A DNA stretch of 5,984 nt, taken from the NCBI GenBank assembly GCA_031283565.1, contig JAITBM010000035.1:1-5984 (forward strand), read 5' to 3'. Both the position numbers and the translations under genes were made by a program. This document shows positions 1-5,770 of the stretch, one piece after another. The notes under the pieces were generated by a model. The model saw only the letters and a program-made list of their open reading frames with translations, did not search any database and was not told the DNA's origin. The DNA is from Rickettsiales bacterium. GTDB taxonomy: Bacteria > Pseudomonadota > Alphaproteobacteria > Rs-D84. Within the stretch, counting starts at the first letter, position 1, and each line of letters opens with the position of its first letter.

Positions 1-2167
1 CCGAAGCCGAATGAGTTTCCCGCCATGCCTCTTCTGTTATGAAAGGCATGAAGGGCGCGAACATTTTGCAAAACGCGTCCAGCGAAAAATGCAGCGCCCG
101 GACGGCGGAGGCGTCCCCCCCGTAGGCCCGCCCCTTTGCTGTTTCCAGATAGTTGTCGCAAAAATCCCAAAAGCATTGCTCCGTCGCCGCAAGGGCCCCG
201 GCGTGATCGTTCGAGGCGAAGCATTTTCCGCTTTCCCTCGCCGCCGCGCCCAGGCGCGATCTCCACTGCGCATCCAGCGGATTGGAAATTTCGCCGCCTT
301 TGTCCTTGAAAGGGAAAATGAACTTCGCCGCATTGAAGAATTTCACAACCAGCTTTCTTTTTTGCTCCATCACCTTTTCATCGGCGGATGCGTCGGTGCC
401 CCATTTGCTGGACGCCGCCCACAGCCTTATCGCGTCGGATCCGAATTTTTCCACCAAGTCATGCGGCACCACGACATTGCCCTTGGACTTCGACATTTTT
501 TTCCGGTCCTTGTCCAGGACGAAGCCGTTTATCCACAGCCCCCTCCACGGCAGCCTCTCGTCGTTCAGCAACGCCGTCAGAATGGTGCAAAAGTCCCAGG
601 TCCTTATGATCTCGTGCCCGTTCCATCTGGCGTCGAACGGCATGTCCAGATTCTTCGCGTCCGTCATGGCCATGGCTATCTTCGGAGTCAGCGCGCTTGT
701 CATCCAGGTATCCATGACATCCGGATCGCCTACAAAGCCGTTCGCCCGGCCGCGCTGATCCGGGGCGAAACCGTCAGGACATTCCGTGGCCGGATCGCAC
801 GGAAGCTTTTTTGCAATAATCGGATGATCGAAATCAGGCTCTCCGCTTTCGTCCAGCCCGTACCATACCGGAAACGGAACGCCGAAAAACCTCTGCCTCG
901 AAATCGCCCAGTCCTGGTTCAGATTCTCAGTCCAGTTCACAAAGCGCGATTTCATATATTCCGGCGTCCAGCTTATTTTATCCGCCGCGTCCAGCAGGGC
1001 CTGCTTTTTGCCGACCGTACTCACGAACCACTGCCGGCTCGGGACGAATTCGATCGGCGTATCACCCTTTTCATAGAACTTCACGCTGTGCCTTATCGGG
1101 CGCGGCTCAGCCGCCAGATCGCCGCTTTCCCGCAGCCATTCGACAATCTGCCTGCGCGCGGCTTTCACGGGCAGGCCGACCAGCTCTTTGCGAGCGATCC
1201 ATTCGGTGTCGATGATTTTCCCGTCGCGGCCTATTATTTGCTTCAGCGGCAGGCCGTGCTCTTTCCAGAACTTCACGTCTTCGGAATCTCCGAAAGTGCA
1301 GACCATCATTATGCCAGTCCCCTTTTCCGGGTCCGCATGCGGATCCCCGAAAATCGGGACTTTCGCGCCGAACAAGGGCGTTGCCGCCGTTTTGCCGATC
1401 AGATGCCGATAACGCGAATCGTCCGGATGCGCGACTACCGCCACGCAGGCCGGCAGAAATTCGGGGCGCGTGGTGGATATAACGAAATCGCCCGCATCCG
1501 ACCCGAATTTTATGTCATGGAAAAATCCATCGACTTCGCGGTCCTCTATCTCAGCTATGGCCACGGCGGTCTGAAATCCCGTATCCCACATGGTCGGCGC
1601 GTCCACGGACTTTACGTGCCCGGCGCCATAGAGCTTTATGAACGATTCCTGCGCCAGCCTTATGGCTTCGTCCGATATTGTGGAATACATCAGGGACCAG
1701 TCGTAGGACATGCCCATCTGCCGCAAAATATCTTCGAAAACCTTTTCATCGGCCCCTATCAGGCGGCGGCAGTGCTCTATGAAGTTTTTGCGAGACACCG
1801 GCCTCTGCGGTTCGTCGAACTTGTCCCTGTGCTCGGCGGCAAAGTTCGGATCATAGGGAATTTTCGGATCGCATTTTATATTGAAATAATTCTGAACCCG
1901 ACGCTCGGTCGGCAGGCCGTTGTCATCCCAGCCGATCGGAAAAAATACGGTCCCGCCCTTCATCCTGCGGAACCGCGCGAGAATGTCCGCCTGCGTATAT
2001 CCCAGCACATGCCCCATGTGCAGGCTGCCGGATACCGTCGGCGGGGGAGTATCCAGCGCGAAAGTTTCCGCGCGGCTTTTCGAGGCGTCAAACTTATAGA
2101 CGCCTTCGGCCTCCCAAAGCCCGCGGCATTTCTTATTGATAGCTTTTTCGTCGTATTTTTCCATCAT
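1..2167 (-). CDS. valS: Valyl-tRNA synthetase, archaeal/rickettsial-like type (C-terminus cut by window edge)
   Basis: Class Ia aminoacyl-tRNA synthetase that charges tRNA-Val in the cytoplasm and hydrolyses mischarged Thr-tRNA in its CP1 editing domain. Reading the minus strand from the ATG at 2167 gives 722 codons without a stop to the left edge. Visible motifs are PPPTVSGSLHMGH (residues 41-53, a HIGH box with Met for Ile), the editing motif TTRPE (232-236), DWAISRQR (419-426), DVMDTW (483-488), GHEIIRTW (517-524), KMSKS (557-561) and PFITEEAW (708-715) in the anticodon-binding domain. The N-terminal DTPPPTVSG, the TTRPEFLPACVAV stretch and HEIIRTW are as I remember them in the archaeal-like ValRS of Rickettsia. 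Probably about 80-100 residues are missing on the left. Two ATGs in a row (2167 and 2164) could each be the start; neither has a clear Shine-Dalgarno. A TTG at 2197 is in frame, but an extension from it would add non-conserved sequence. Identity is certain; the subtype is from memory of the family. Confidence 0.96.
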   Translation of the reverse strand, partial: MMEKYDEKAINKKCRGLWEAEGVYKFDASKSRAETFALDTPPPTVSGSLHMGHVLGYTQADILARFRRMKGGTVFFPIGWDDNGLPTERRVQNYFNIKCDPKIPYDPNFAAEHRDKFDEPQRPVSRKNFIEHCRRLIGADEKVFEDILRQMGMSYDWSLMYSTISDEAIRLAQESFIKLYGAGHVKSVDAPTMWDTGFQTAVAIAEIEDREVDGFFHDIKFGSDAGDFVISTTRPEFLPACVAVVAHPDDSRYRHLIGKTAATPLFGAKVPIFGDPHADPEKGTGIMMVCTFGDSEDVKFWKEHGLPLKQIIGRDGKIIDTEWIARKELVGLPVKAARRQIVEWLRESGDLAAEPRPIRHSVKFYEKGDTPIEFVPSRQWFVSTVGKKQALLDAADKISWTPEYMKSRFVNWTENLNQDWAISRQRFFGVPFPVWYGLDESGEPDFDHPIIAKKLPCDPATECPDGFAPDQRGRANGFVGDPDVMDTWMTSALTPKIAMAMTDAKNLDMPFDARWNGHEIIRTWDFCTILTALLNDERLPWRGLWINGFVLDKDRKKMSKSKGNVVVPHDLVEKFGSDAIRLWAASSKWGTDASADEKVMEQKRKLVVKFFNAAKFIFPFKDKGGEISNPLDAQWRSRLGAAARESGKCFASNDHAGALAATEQCFWDFCDNYLETAKGRAYGGDASAVRALHFSLDAFCKMFAPFMPFITEEAWRETHSAS

Positions 2168-2176
2168 GATTGTTTC

Positions 2177-2205
2177 ATCATATAACCAAGCCGCCAAAAA
2201 AGCAA
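2177..2205 (-). promoter_or_regulatory. Possible valS promoter
   Basis: On the minus strand a -35-like TTGCTT (2200-2205; 3 of 6 consensus bases) is followed after 17 bp by TATGAT (2177-2182; 5 of 6). Transcription would begin near 2170, only three bases before the ATG at 2167, so the leader would be almost absent. This fits the lack of a ribosome-binding site. The -35 is weak and overlaps the T-tract of the terminator-like hairpin, so the call is tentative. Confidence 0.35.
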
Positions 2206-2220
2206 GAAGCCTTTTGGCTT
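2196..2220 (-). terminator. Rho-independent terminator-like hairpin at the end of comF
   Basis: Minus strand: AAGCC, loop AAAA, GGCTT, then CTTGC and six T residues (2201-2196). The stem begins within the comF stop codon. With only five base pairs and a five-base gap before the T-run it is a weak terminator and may let part of the transcription through into valS. Confidence 0.5.
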
Positions 2221-2947
2221 ATATAGCCCGGACGGCGCGGCAAAACGTTATTGCGCCGACCCACGCGGCGCCGGCCCGCCTCAATGTTTTCGCCAGCTCG
2301 CCGAAAGTCGCGCCCGTTGTGAAAACATCGTCCACAATCAATACGGACCGGCCTTTTATGCGCTCCGGACGGCGAACCGTGAAAACTCCGCGCACATTCT
2401 CAGCCCTTTGCCTCGCGTTTTTATGCCCCATGTCCGCGCGGTACCGCCGCGCCACCGAATCCGTGTCCAGACGCGCGCCAAGCGCCTTGGCAATCGGACG
2501 CGCCAGCAGCGCCGCCTGGTTATAACCCCTGCGGAACAGGCGCCTGCGCGCCAGGGGCACCGGCAAAACTGCCAGGCGCTCCGCCCGGCCCGGCGGCAAT
2601 TCGCCCAAAAGCGACAGCATGGCCCGCGCCATGGGCCCGCCGTATTGCAGTTCGGCCCCGTGCTTGAACGGCAGCATCATACTCCTGCTAGCCCCGTCGT
2701 ACGAACAGGCGCTCCGCATCCAGTTTACCTTGGTCTTTTTTCCGACGCAGTCCGGGCAGAGCAGTTTTTCGCGGCCGATGCTTGCCGGAAACGGATACCC
2801 GCATTTTTCGCATTTCGGATCCGCTATCCAGTCGATCCTGCCCCAGCAGGCCCCGCAAATCTGCCCGTGCTCAAGAACAGAGCCGCCGCACGAAGGACAG
2901 CGCGGCGGAAAAATGAAATCAATGATATCGCCAAGCAGTTTTTTCAA
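2219..2947 (-). CDS. comF: ComF family protein: double zinc ribbon plus phosphoribosyltransferase domain
   Basis: ComF/GntX-type protein of 242 residues, the usual family length. The N-terminus holds four Cys pairs (C17-C20, C31-C34, C46-C49, C64-C67), the double zinc ribbon of the family. The C-terminal half is a type I phosphoribosyltransferase fold with the PRPP-binding motif VLIVDDVFTTGAT at 202-214. Members are needed for DNA uptake or processing of incoming single strands in naturally competent bacteria; the substrate of the transferase domain is not established. The start is a TTG at 2947, giving the typical MKKLLGDIIDFIFPPRCPSC beginning. It is the only ordinary start codon after the rpmH stop (TAG at 2969-2971, same frame). 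No Shine-Dalgarno lies at normal distance, so translation is probably coupled to rpmH, whose stop is 21 nt upstream. A weak terminator overlaps its own stop. No other competence gene is in the window. Confidence 0.93.
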   Translation of the reverse strand: MKKLLGDIIDFIFPPRCPSCGGSVLEHGQICGACWGRIDWIADPKCEKCGYPFPASIGREKLLCPDCVGKKTKVNWMRSACSYDGASRSMMLPFKHGAELQYGGPMARAMLSLLGELPPGRAERLAVLPVPLARRRLFRRGYNQAALLARPIAKALGARLDTDSVARRYRADMGHKNARQRAENVRGVFTVRRPERIKGRSVLIVDDVFTTGATFGELAKTLRRAGAAWVGAITFCRAVRAI

Positions 2948-2968
2948 GTATTTCGGCGGCGCCGGATC

Positions 2969-3121
2969 CTAGCGCTTCACGCCGACAGCTATGCGCGCGC
3001 GACCCGCCCTGCGCCTGCGCCCCAAAACGGCGCGTCCGCTCCGCGTAGCCATTCTCGCGCGGAACCCGTGCTTGCGCACCCGCCGCGTTTTTGAAGGCTG
3101 ATAAGTTCTCTTTGTCGCCAT
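2969..3121 (-). CDS. rpmH: 50S ribosomal protein L34
   Basis: Fifty-residue, very basic protein beginning [14 protein letters not shown] and containing [21 protein letters not shown], which is the L34 signature (KRTYQPS, HGFRxRM, GRxVLxxRR). It is a late-assembling structural protein of the large ribosomal subunit that binds 23S rRNA. It is a few residues longer than the common 44-46, with a short MAT extension and a C-terminal tail ending GVKR. A good Shine-Dalgarno fixes the start. The gene is short and its frame is hidden by longer open frames on both strands, so it is easily missed. In most bacteria rnpA follows directly; here comF follows after 21 nt. It is probably transcribed from its own promoter just upstream and possibly also from the strong promoter in front of the small ORF at 3273-3401. 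Confidence 0.97.
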   Translation of the reverse strand: MATKRTYQPSKTRRVRKHGFRARMATRSGRAVLGRRRRAGRARIAVGVKR

Positions 3122-3128
3122 TGCTTTT

Positions 3129-3135
3129 TCCTCTT
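3129..3135 (-). promoter_or_regulatory. Ribosome-binding site of rpmH
   Basis: Minus strand AAGAGGA, 7 nt upstream of the ATG at 3121 (seven bases, 3122-3128, lie between). It is the clearest Shine-Dalgarno on the minus strand of this window and sets the start of the 50-residue L34. Confidence 0.8.
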
Positions 3136-3220
3136 ATCTCGGAGATTCGCGTAAAAATTTCGCCCCGATCGGGCACCTTTGGCGCGAACTGCCAAGTCGT
3201 TCTAATTGCTTGCTTTGCCG

Positions 3221-3249
3221 AATTTATCACATAATTCGCCAGAATGCAA
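3221..3249 (-). promoter_or_regulatory. Possible rpmH promoter
   Basis: Minus strand TTGCAT (3244-3249), 17 bp spacer, TAAATT (3221-3226). Correct spacing, but only three and four consensus bases. It would start rpmH mRNA near 3214 with a leader of about 93 nt, which includes the perfect palindrome CCCGATCGGG at 3164-3173. The leader has no other structure I can support. Confidence 0.4.
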
Positions 3250-3272
3250 ATTTTTATCGCCAGGCGGGGGCG

Positions 3273-3401
3273 CTACTTCGATTTGCCCATCAGCTTTTCC
3301 CCAAGCAATTGCGCTATTCGCACAATTATCGCCACTTGCAGCAGAAATCCGAAAATGTTGAACACTCCGGGCCAGACAAGAATCGATGAATCCATTTTCA
3401 T
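3273..3401 (-). CDS. Small one-helix membrane protein, 42 residues, unknown function, predicted leaderless
   Basis: The reading frame from ATG 3401 to TAG 3273 encodes a peptide that starts MKMDSSILVWPGVFNIFGF and ends GEKLMGKSK. Residues about 7-32 form one long hydrophobic stretch (ILVWPGVFNIFGFLLQVAII), and the end is basic, which predicts a single transmembrane helix with its C-terminus in the cytoplasm. I do not recognise a family. A consensus promoter lies so close upstream that transcription should begin on the A of the ATG, so the mRNA would have no leader. The bases before the ATG (AAAAAC) contain no Shine-Dalgarno, in agreement with this. A second ATG at codon 3 is an alternative start, also without a binding site. 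The gene reads toward rpmH, 151 nt away, with no clear terminator between. Alternatively the promoter serves rpmH and the ORF is accidental; its clean membrane pattern argues against that. Confidence 0.58.
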   Translation of the reverse strand: MKMDSSILVWPGVFNIFGFLLQVAIIVRIAQLLGEKLMGKSK

Positions 3402-3407
3402 GTTTTT

Positions 3408-3435
3408 ATTATACAGCGCTGATTTTTATTGTCAA
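3408..3435 (-). promoter_or_regulatory. Consensus sigma70-type promoter, minus strand
   Basis: TTGACA (3430-3435), 16 bp spacer, TATAAT (3408-3413), a perfect match to both hexamers. Counting -7 at 3408 puts +1 at 3401, the first base of the ATG of the 42-codon ORF. It lies back to back with the plus-strand promoter at 3450-3478. Confidence 0.85.
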
Positions 3436-3449
3436 GATTCAAAAAAGCA

Positions 3450-3478
3450 TTGACAAGCGCGGCAAAATATCCTATACT
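3450..3478 (+). promoter_or_regulatory. Sigma70-type promoter of the lipoprotein gene
   Basis: TTGACA (3450-3455), 17 bp spacer, TATACT (3473-3478). Perfect -35, five of six bases at -10 and optimal spacing. Predicted start near 3485, giving a 21-nt leader that holds the Shine-Dalgarno AAGGA at 3494-3498. Only 14 bp separate its -35 from that of the divergent promoter, so a regulator or supercoiling at one would affect the other. Confidence 0.85.
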
Positions 3479-3505
3479 GACGATTATTAAAACAAGGAAT
3501 AAACT

Positions 3506-3940
3506 ATGAAAAAAATATGGCTGATGCTGGCCGCCGCGCTTGGTGCCTGCACCTATAACAAAGAAGTCAACTTTGAAAGATTTTATGGCAATGCCGATAT
3601 AACCAAAGTTGATTGGTCCAAAGTGGACGGCCGCGGCAGCTCGTGTCAGACCAACTGGCTGTTCGGTTTGCTGCCCGCGGGGAATAATTCTGTCGCATCG
3701 GCGGTTGAGTCGGCCGAACTGTCCAAGGTTGCATTTGTGAACACGGACTGGACGCTTTATCTGCCGCTGCTCATGACGCGCGAGTGCACGAATGTGTGGG
3801 GCGAGCTCACCCCGTCGGCGCGCAAGGCCAGATCGCACGACAGCTTTTACGAATCAGAGGACAAAGCTCCGAAAAAAGCAGAAAAGTCAGAACAAAAAAA
3901 ATCAGACTACGAAGCTCCCGACGAAGAGAAGCCGCAGTAA
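3506..3940 (+). CDS. Small lipoprotein resembling the TRL-like family
   Basis: Precursor of 144 residues. MKKIWLMLAAALGAC is a lipoprotein signal with the lipobox LGAC; Cys15 would be lipidated and become the mature N-terminus, anchoring the protein in the envelope, probably the outer membrane. The segment about 42-100 (GRGSSCQTNWLFGLLPAGNN, then ASAVESAELSKVAFV, then C94-TNVWGE) follows the pattern I associate with TRL-like lipoproteins: a Gly-rich start, a 'SxxxAxxxAxxxKVxxVxxxW' middle and a Cys-x-x-V-(Y/W)-G-E end. C47 and C94 could form a disulfide. The last 30 residues are a Lys/Glu-rich, low-complexity tail, probably disordered. The function of the family is not known. AAGGA at 3494-3498, seven bases before the ATG, supports the start. 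It is followed 128 nt later by the outer-membrane protein gene on the same strand. Lipoprotein nature is quite sure; the family name is tentative. Confidence 0.85.
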   Translation: MKKIWLMLAAALGACTYNKEVNFERFYGNADITKVDWSKVDGRGSSCQTNWLFGLLPAGNNSVASAVESAELSKVAFVNTDWTLYLPLLMTRECTNVWGELTPSARKARSHDSFYESEDKAPKKAEKSEQKKSDYEAPDEEKPQ

Positions 3941-4068
3941 ATCCGCCCCGAGTTATATAGGTTTGCGCGACTAGGCGTCAATGCGGGGCCATATTTTGAT
4001 ATATGTTGTCGCGCAGATGGCGCAACTTTGTCAAAAAAAACGGATCGAATAAACTTAGGGGAAACGAT
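3941..4068 (+). other. Intergenic leader with interleaved inverted repeats
   Basis: This 128-nt gap between the two envelope genes has no convincing promoter. The best candidate is TTGTCA (4028-4033), 16 bp, TAAACT (4050-4055), which would start the mRNA on top of the ribosome-binding site. Three short pairings are possible: GCCCCG (3945-3950) with CGGGGC (3984-3989); GCGCGAC (3965-3971) with GTCGCGC (4008-4014); and GCGC (4011-4014) with GCGC (4020-4023). The last two exclude each other. None has a T-run, so no intrinsic terminator separates the genes and read-through from the lipoprotein promoter is likely. Confidence 0.35.
4057..4062 (+). promoter_or_regulatory. Ribosome-binding site that sets the start of the outer-membrane protein
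   Basis: AGGGGA lies six bases before the ATG at 4069. The start there gives a clean signal peptide. An earlier in-frame ATG at 4003 would add 22 residues (MLSRRWRNFVKK...) in front of the signal sequence and has no binding site, so it is not used. Confidence 0.85.
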
Positions 4069-5472
4069 ATGAAAAAAATAGGCGCTTTTTTGCTGGCCTT
4101 GACGATGCCGCTTGCCGCGCAAGCGGATCCGGCGCATGACATTGCCGATGATGAGGCAGCTAATGCATACATAAAGCCGGAGCGGGAACAGCCGCTTTTG
4201 CATGGTTTGCAATTCGGCGCCGGAATTCCGCTGGTGCTGCCGCTTGCTGGTTATACTGGCTTTATAGGATATGCGAAAAAGGATGCGGAATCGTTTTTTG
4301 GAAAGAGGTTCGGAGCCAGATTCGATTTTCAGATTCCTAGCGCGCTGAAAGCAACGGGCACGCTTGTCGACGGCGGCGCCGAATATAATGTGAATGCCGG
4401 GGCCGATGTCCTGTTCTTGCATCAGAACTTTGATAAAATCACAACCTTGCCCAAAAGCGATGCGAAATTCGAATTTAACGACATTAATTATAGCCTGAAT
4501 TTGGAGGGCGCGAACGGCGCCTTTGCGCTTAAAAATCAGAATATAGGCGGCGTGATAGATTTTTATCCATTCGGAAACACGTGGTTCTTGGGCGGAATCC
4601 GTCTGTCCGGCGGGTATTATTCCGGAAAAATGAACATGAGTGTTACGGCCAACCTGCCAAATGACTTGTTGGATCCGGAATTTTCCTATTCCATTGCTTC
4701 CGGAACTGGCGGCGGTGCCGGAATGAACGGCAAAGTGCTTGCGAATATAAAAAACGGCAGCAAAATATCGGCGAATCTCGATTGGAAATACAGCGGCCCG
4801 TATGCGGGGATCGGATTCGATCTCGGCGTTTATGGCGGATTCAAGTTTTATTTCGACGCGGGCGTGGTCTTCGCAAAACCGCCGAAAGTAAGCAAATCCA
4901 ATTTGACATTGCCGACCATGCAGTTCTGCTATCAGGGCAGCGACAACCTATGCAACAAGATCGACATCAGCCTGAATGAAAAGCCGGATGTGAACAGCCT
5001 GATTCCCGATGTTTTGAATTCCGTGATAAAGGACCAGGTGAATACGGCGGTGTATCAGGTTTTAGCAGGAGGGCCAGCGGGAGCCATTCCGGAAGAAGCT
5101 TTAAACGCGATGAAAGATCATTTGGGTGTCGATGACATATCGGATCTGAAAAACGCGGCTAATTTCGGAGACATGGCGGTAGATATTTTGAATTATCTGC
5201 AAAGCCCGCCGAAATCCGCGCCGGACGCAGTATGGATGCGGGAATTATTCAACAATGTTAGCGGATACGAAGGATCTCAAATGATTGTCGACGCCTTGAA
5301 TGACGTAAAAAACAATTTTCAGGAAATAAGCGGTAATAGCACAGATAGCTTGCAATCACAGATTGATGATGCTTGGAATAGTTATCAAAATGGAATAGAT
5401 GATCTGAATGATTCTCTCAAGGACATGAAATTCATGCCAGTGGTAAAACTCGGCGTCATGTATAGATTCTAA
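4069..5472 (+). CDS. Outer-membrane beta-barrel protein with a long insertion before the last strand
   Basis: Precursor of 467 residues. MKKIGAFLLALTMPLAAQA is a Sec signal peptide with probable cleavage after A19. Residues about 45-270 show alternating hydrophobic/aromatic strands; the stretch IDFYPFGNTWFLGGIRLSGG (163-182) and the pair PYAGIGFD (244-251) and FKFYFDAGVVF (258-268) match a family of proteobacterial outer-membrane proteins of unknown function in which 'DxxPF..FRLSGG', 'PYLGIGW' and 'FxFDLGVxFQGxPxV' recur. The protein ends FMPVVKLGVMYRF, a beta-signal with terminal Phe recognised by the BAM complex. In the relatives I recall, a short acidic helix of 20-40 residues joins the PxV segment to the last strand. 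Here about 180 residues (271-454) lie between them: a Cys pair (C287, C295), predicted helices and an acidic end (QIDDAWNSYQNGIDDLNDSLKD). Start set by AGGGGA. Likely a pore or surface protein; substrate not visible. Confidence 0.85.
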   Translation: MKKIGAFLLALTMPLAAQADPAHDIADDEAANAYIKPEREQPLLHGLQFGAGIPLVLPLAGYTGFIGYAKKDAESFFGKRFGARFDFQIPSALKATGTLVDGGAEYNVNAGADVLFLHQNFDKITTLPKSDAKFEFNDINYSLNLEGANGAFALKNQNIGGVIDFYPFGNTWFLGGIRLSGGYYSGKMNMSVTANLPNDLLDPEFSYSIASGTGGGAGMNGKVLANIKNGSKISANLDWKYSGPYAGIGFDLGVYGGFKFYFDAGVVFAKPPKVSKSNLTLPTMQFCYQGSDNLCNKIDISLNEKPDVNSLIPDVLNSVIKDQVNTAVYQVLAGGPAGAIPEEALNAMKDHLGVDDISDLKNAANFGDMAVDILNYLQSPPKSAPDAVWMRELFNNVSGYEGSQMIVDALNDVKNNFQEISGNSTDSLQSQIDDAWNSYQNGIDDLNDSLKDMKFMPVVKLGVMYRF

Positions 5473-5565
5473 TCCCTAAGATATATCTTTGGCCATAAAA
5501 AAGCATATCGTCATTTGGCTTTCCATCCTAGTTAATAATGGTGTAGTTTCGCGATAGATCATCAT
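5473..5565. other. Non-coding sequence after the outer-membrane protein gene
   Basis: AT-rich spacer. A short perfect palindrome AAGATATATCTT (5478-5489) follows the stop codon by five bases but has no T-run. I see no reliable terminator, promoter or gene here. Confidence 0.4.
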
Positions 5566-5599
5566 TGTCGTGCGTTCCTATGACCTGGATTGCGCGACT

Positions 5600-5657
5600 C
5601 CCTTTCCATTCGGTGTCATCTCGCAGCGTGACCGCGGGATGACACCGAGGGAAAGAG
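5600..5657. repeat. Long imperfect hairpin, repeat copy 1
   Basis: CGGTGTCATC (5611-5620) pairs perfectly with GATGACACCG (5638-5647). The pairing extends outward imperfectly (CCCTTTCC on the left, GGGAAAGAG on the right) to an arm of about 20 bp. The inner part is a degenerate form of the nine-base-pair hairpin that is perfect at 5896-5918. Confidence 0.75.
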
Positions 5658-5737
5658 GACCGCGGTATTGTTAATGGGAACGTAAGCAAAGCGAGGCTAA
5701 ATAGTGGTGCTTTACAATAGTACTTTTCCTGATTTGT

Positions 5738-5756
5738 CGCGCGGCTTTGCCGCGCG
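5738..5756. repeat. Perfect 8-bp hairpin CGCGCGGC / GCCGCGCG
   Basis: Arms CGCGCGGC (5738-5745) and GCCGCGCG (5749-5756) around TTT. The first arm and its flank TGTCGCGCGGCT recur at 5973-5984, where the window stops, so a second copy of the hairpin probably continues outside. Confidence 0.75.
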
Positions 5757-5770
5757 TTCCTATAACCTGG

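Noticed and set aside
282..758. Plus-strand open frame of 158 codons
   Set aside because: Lies wholly inside valS in another frame; product without recognisable features.
11..2185. 724-codon open frame on the plus strand
   Set aside because: It is the codon-aligned antisense of valS, has no domain or signal I can recognise, and valS shows all class Ia synthetase motifs on the other strand.
2408..3094. Plus-strand open frame of 228 codons
   Set aside because: Antisense to comF and rpmH, Arg/Pro/Ala-rich and without a plausible start; it results from GC-rich codon bias.
2919..3230. Minus-strand open frames of 103 and 68 codons over rpmH
   Set aside because: They are in other frames than L34; only the 2969-3121 frame has a Shine-Dalgarno and a known protein.
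3244..3453. Plus-strand open frame of 69 codons
   Set aside because: Antisense to the small membrane ORF and to both divergent promoters, with no binding site.
3398..3838. Minus-strand open frame of 146 codons
   Set aside because: Antisense to the lipoprotein gene and crossing the promoter pair; no start signal.
4028..4055. Promoter TTGTCA-16-TAAACT before the outer-membrane protein
   Set aside because: The -10 is poor and the transcript would start inside the ribosome-binding site, so it was kept only as a remark in the leader entry.
4003..4068. Earlier in-frame start for the outer-membrane protein
   Set aside because: It would put 22 polar residues before a good signal peptide and has no ribosome-binding site, while ATG 4069 has AGGGGA at six bases.
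3907..4422. Minus-strand open frames of 171 and 64 codons
   Set aside because: Antisense to the signal peptide region of the outer-membrane protein; no support.
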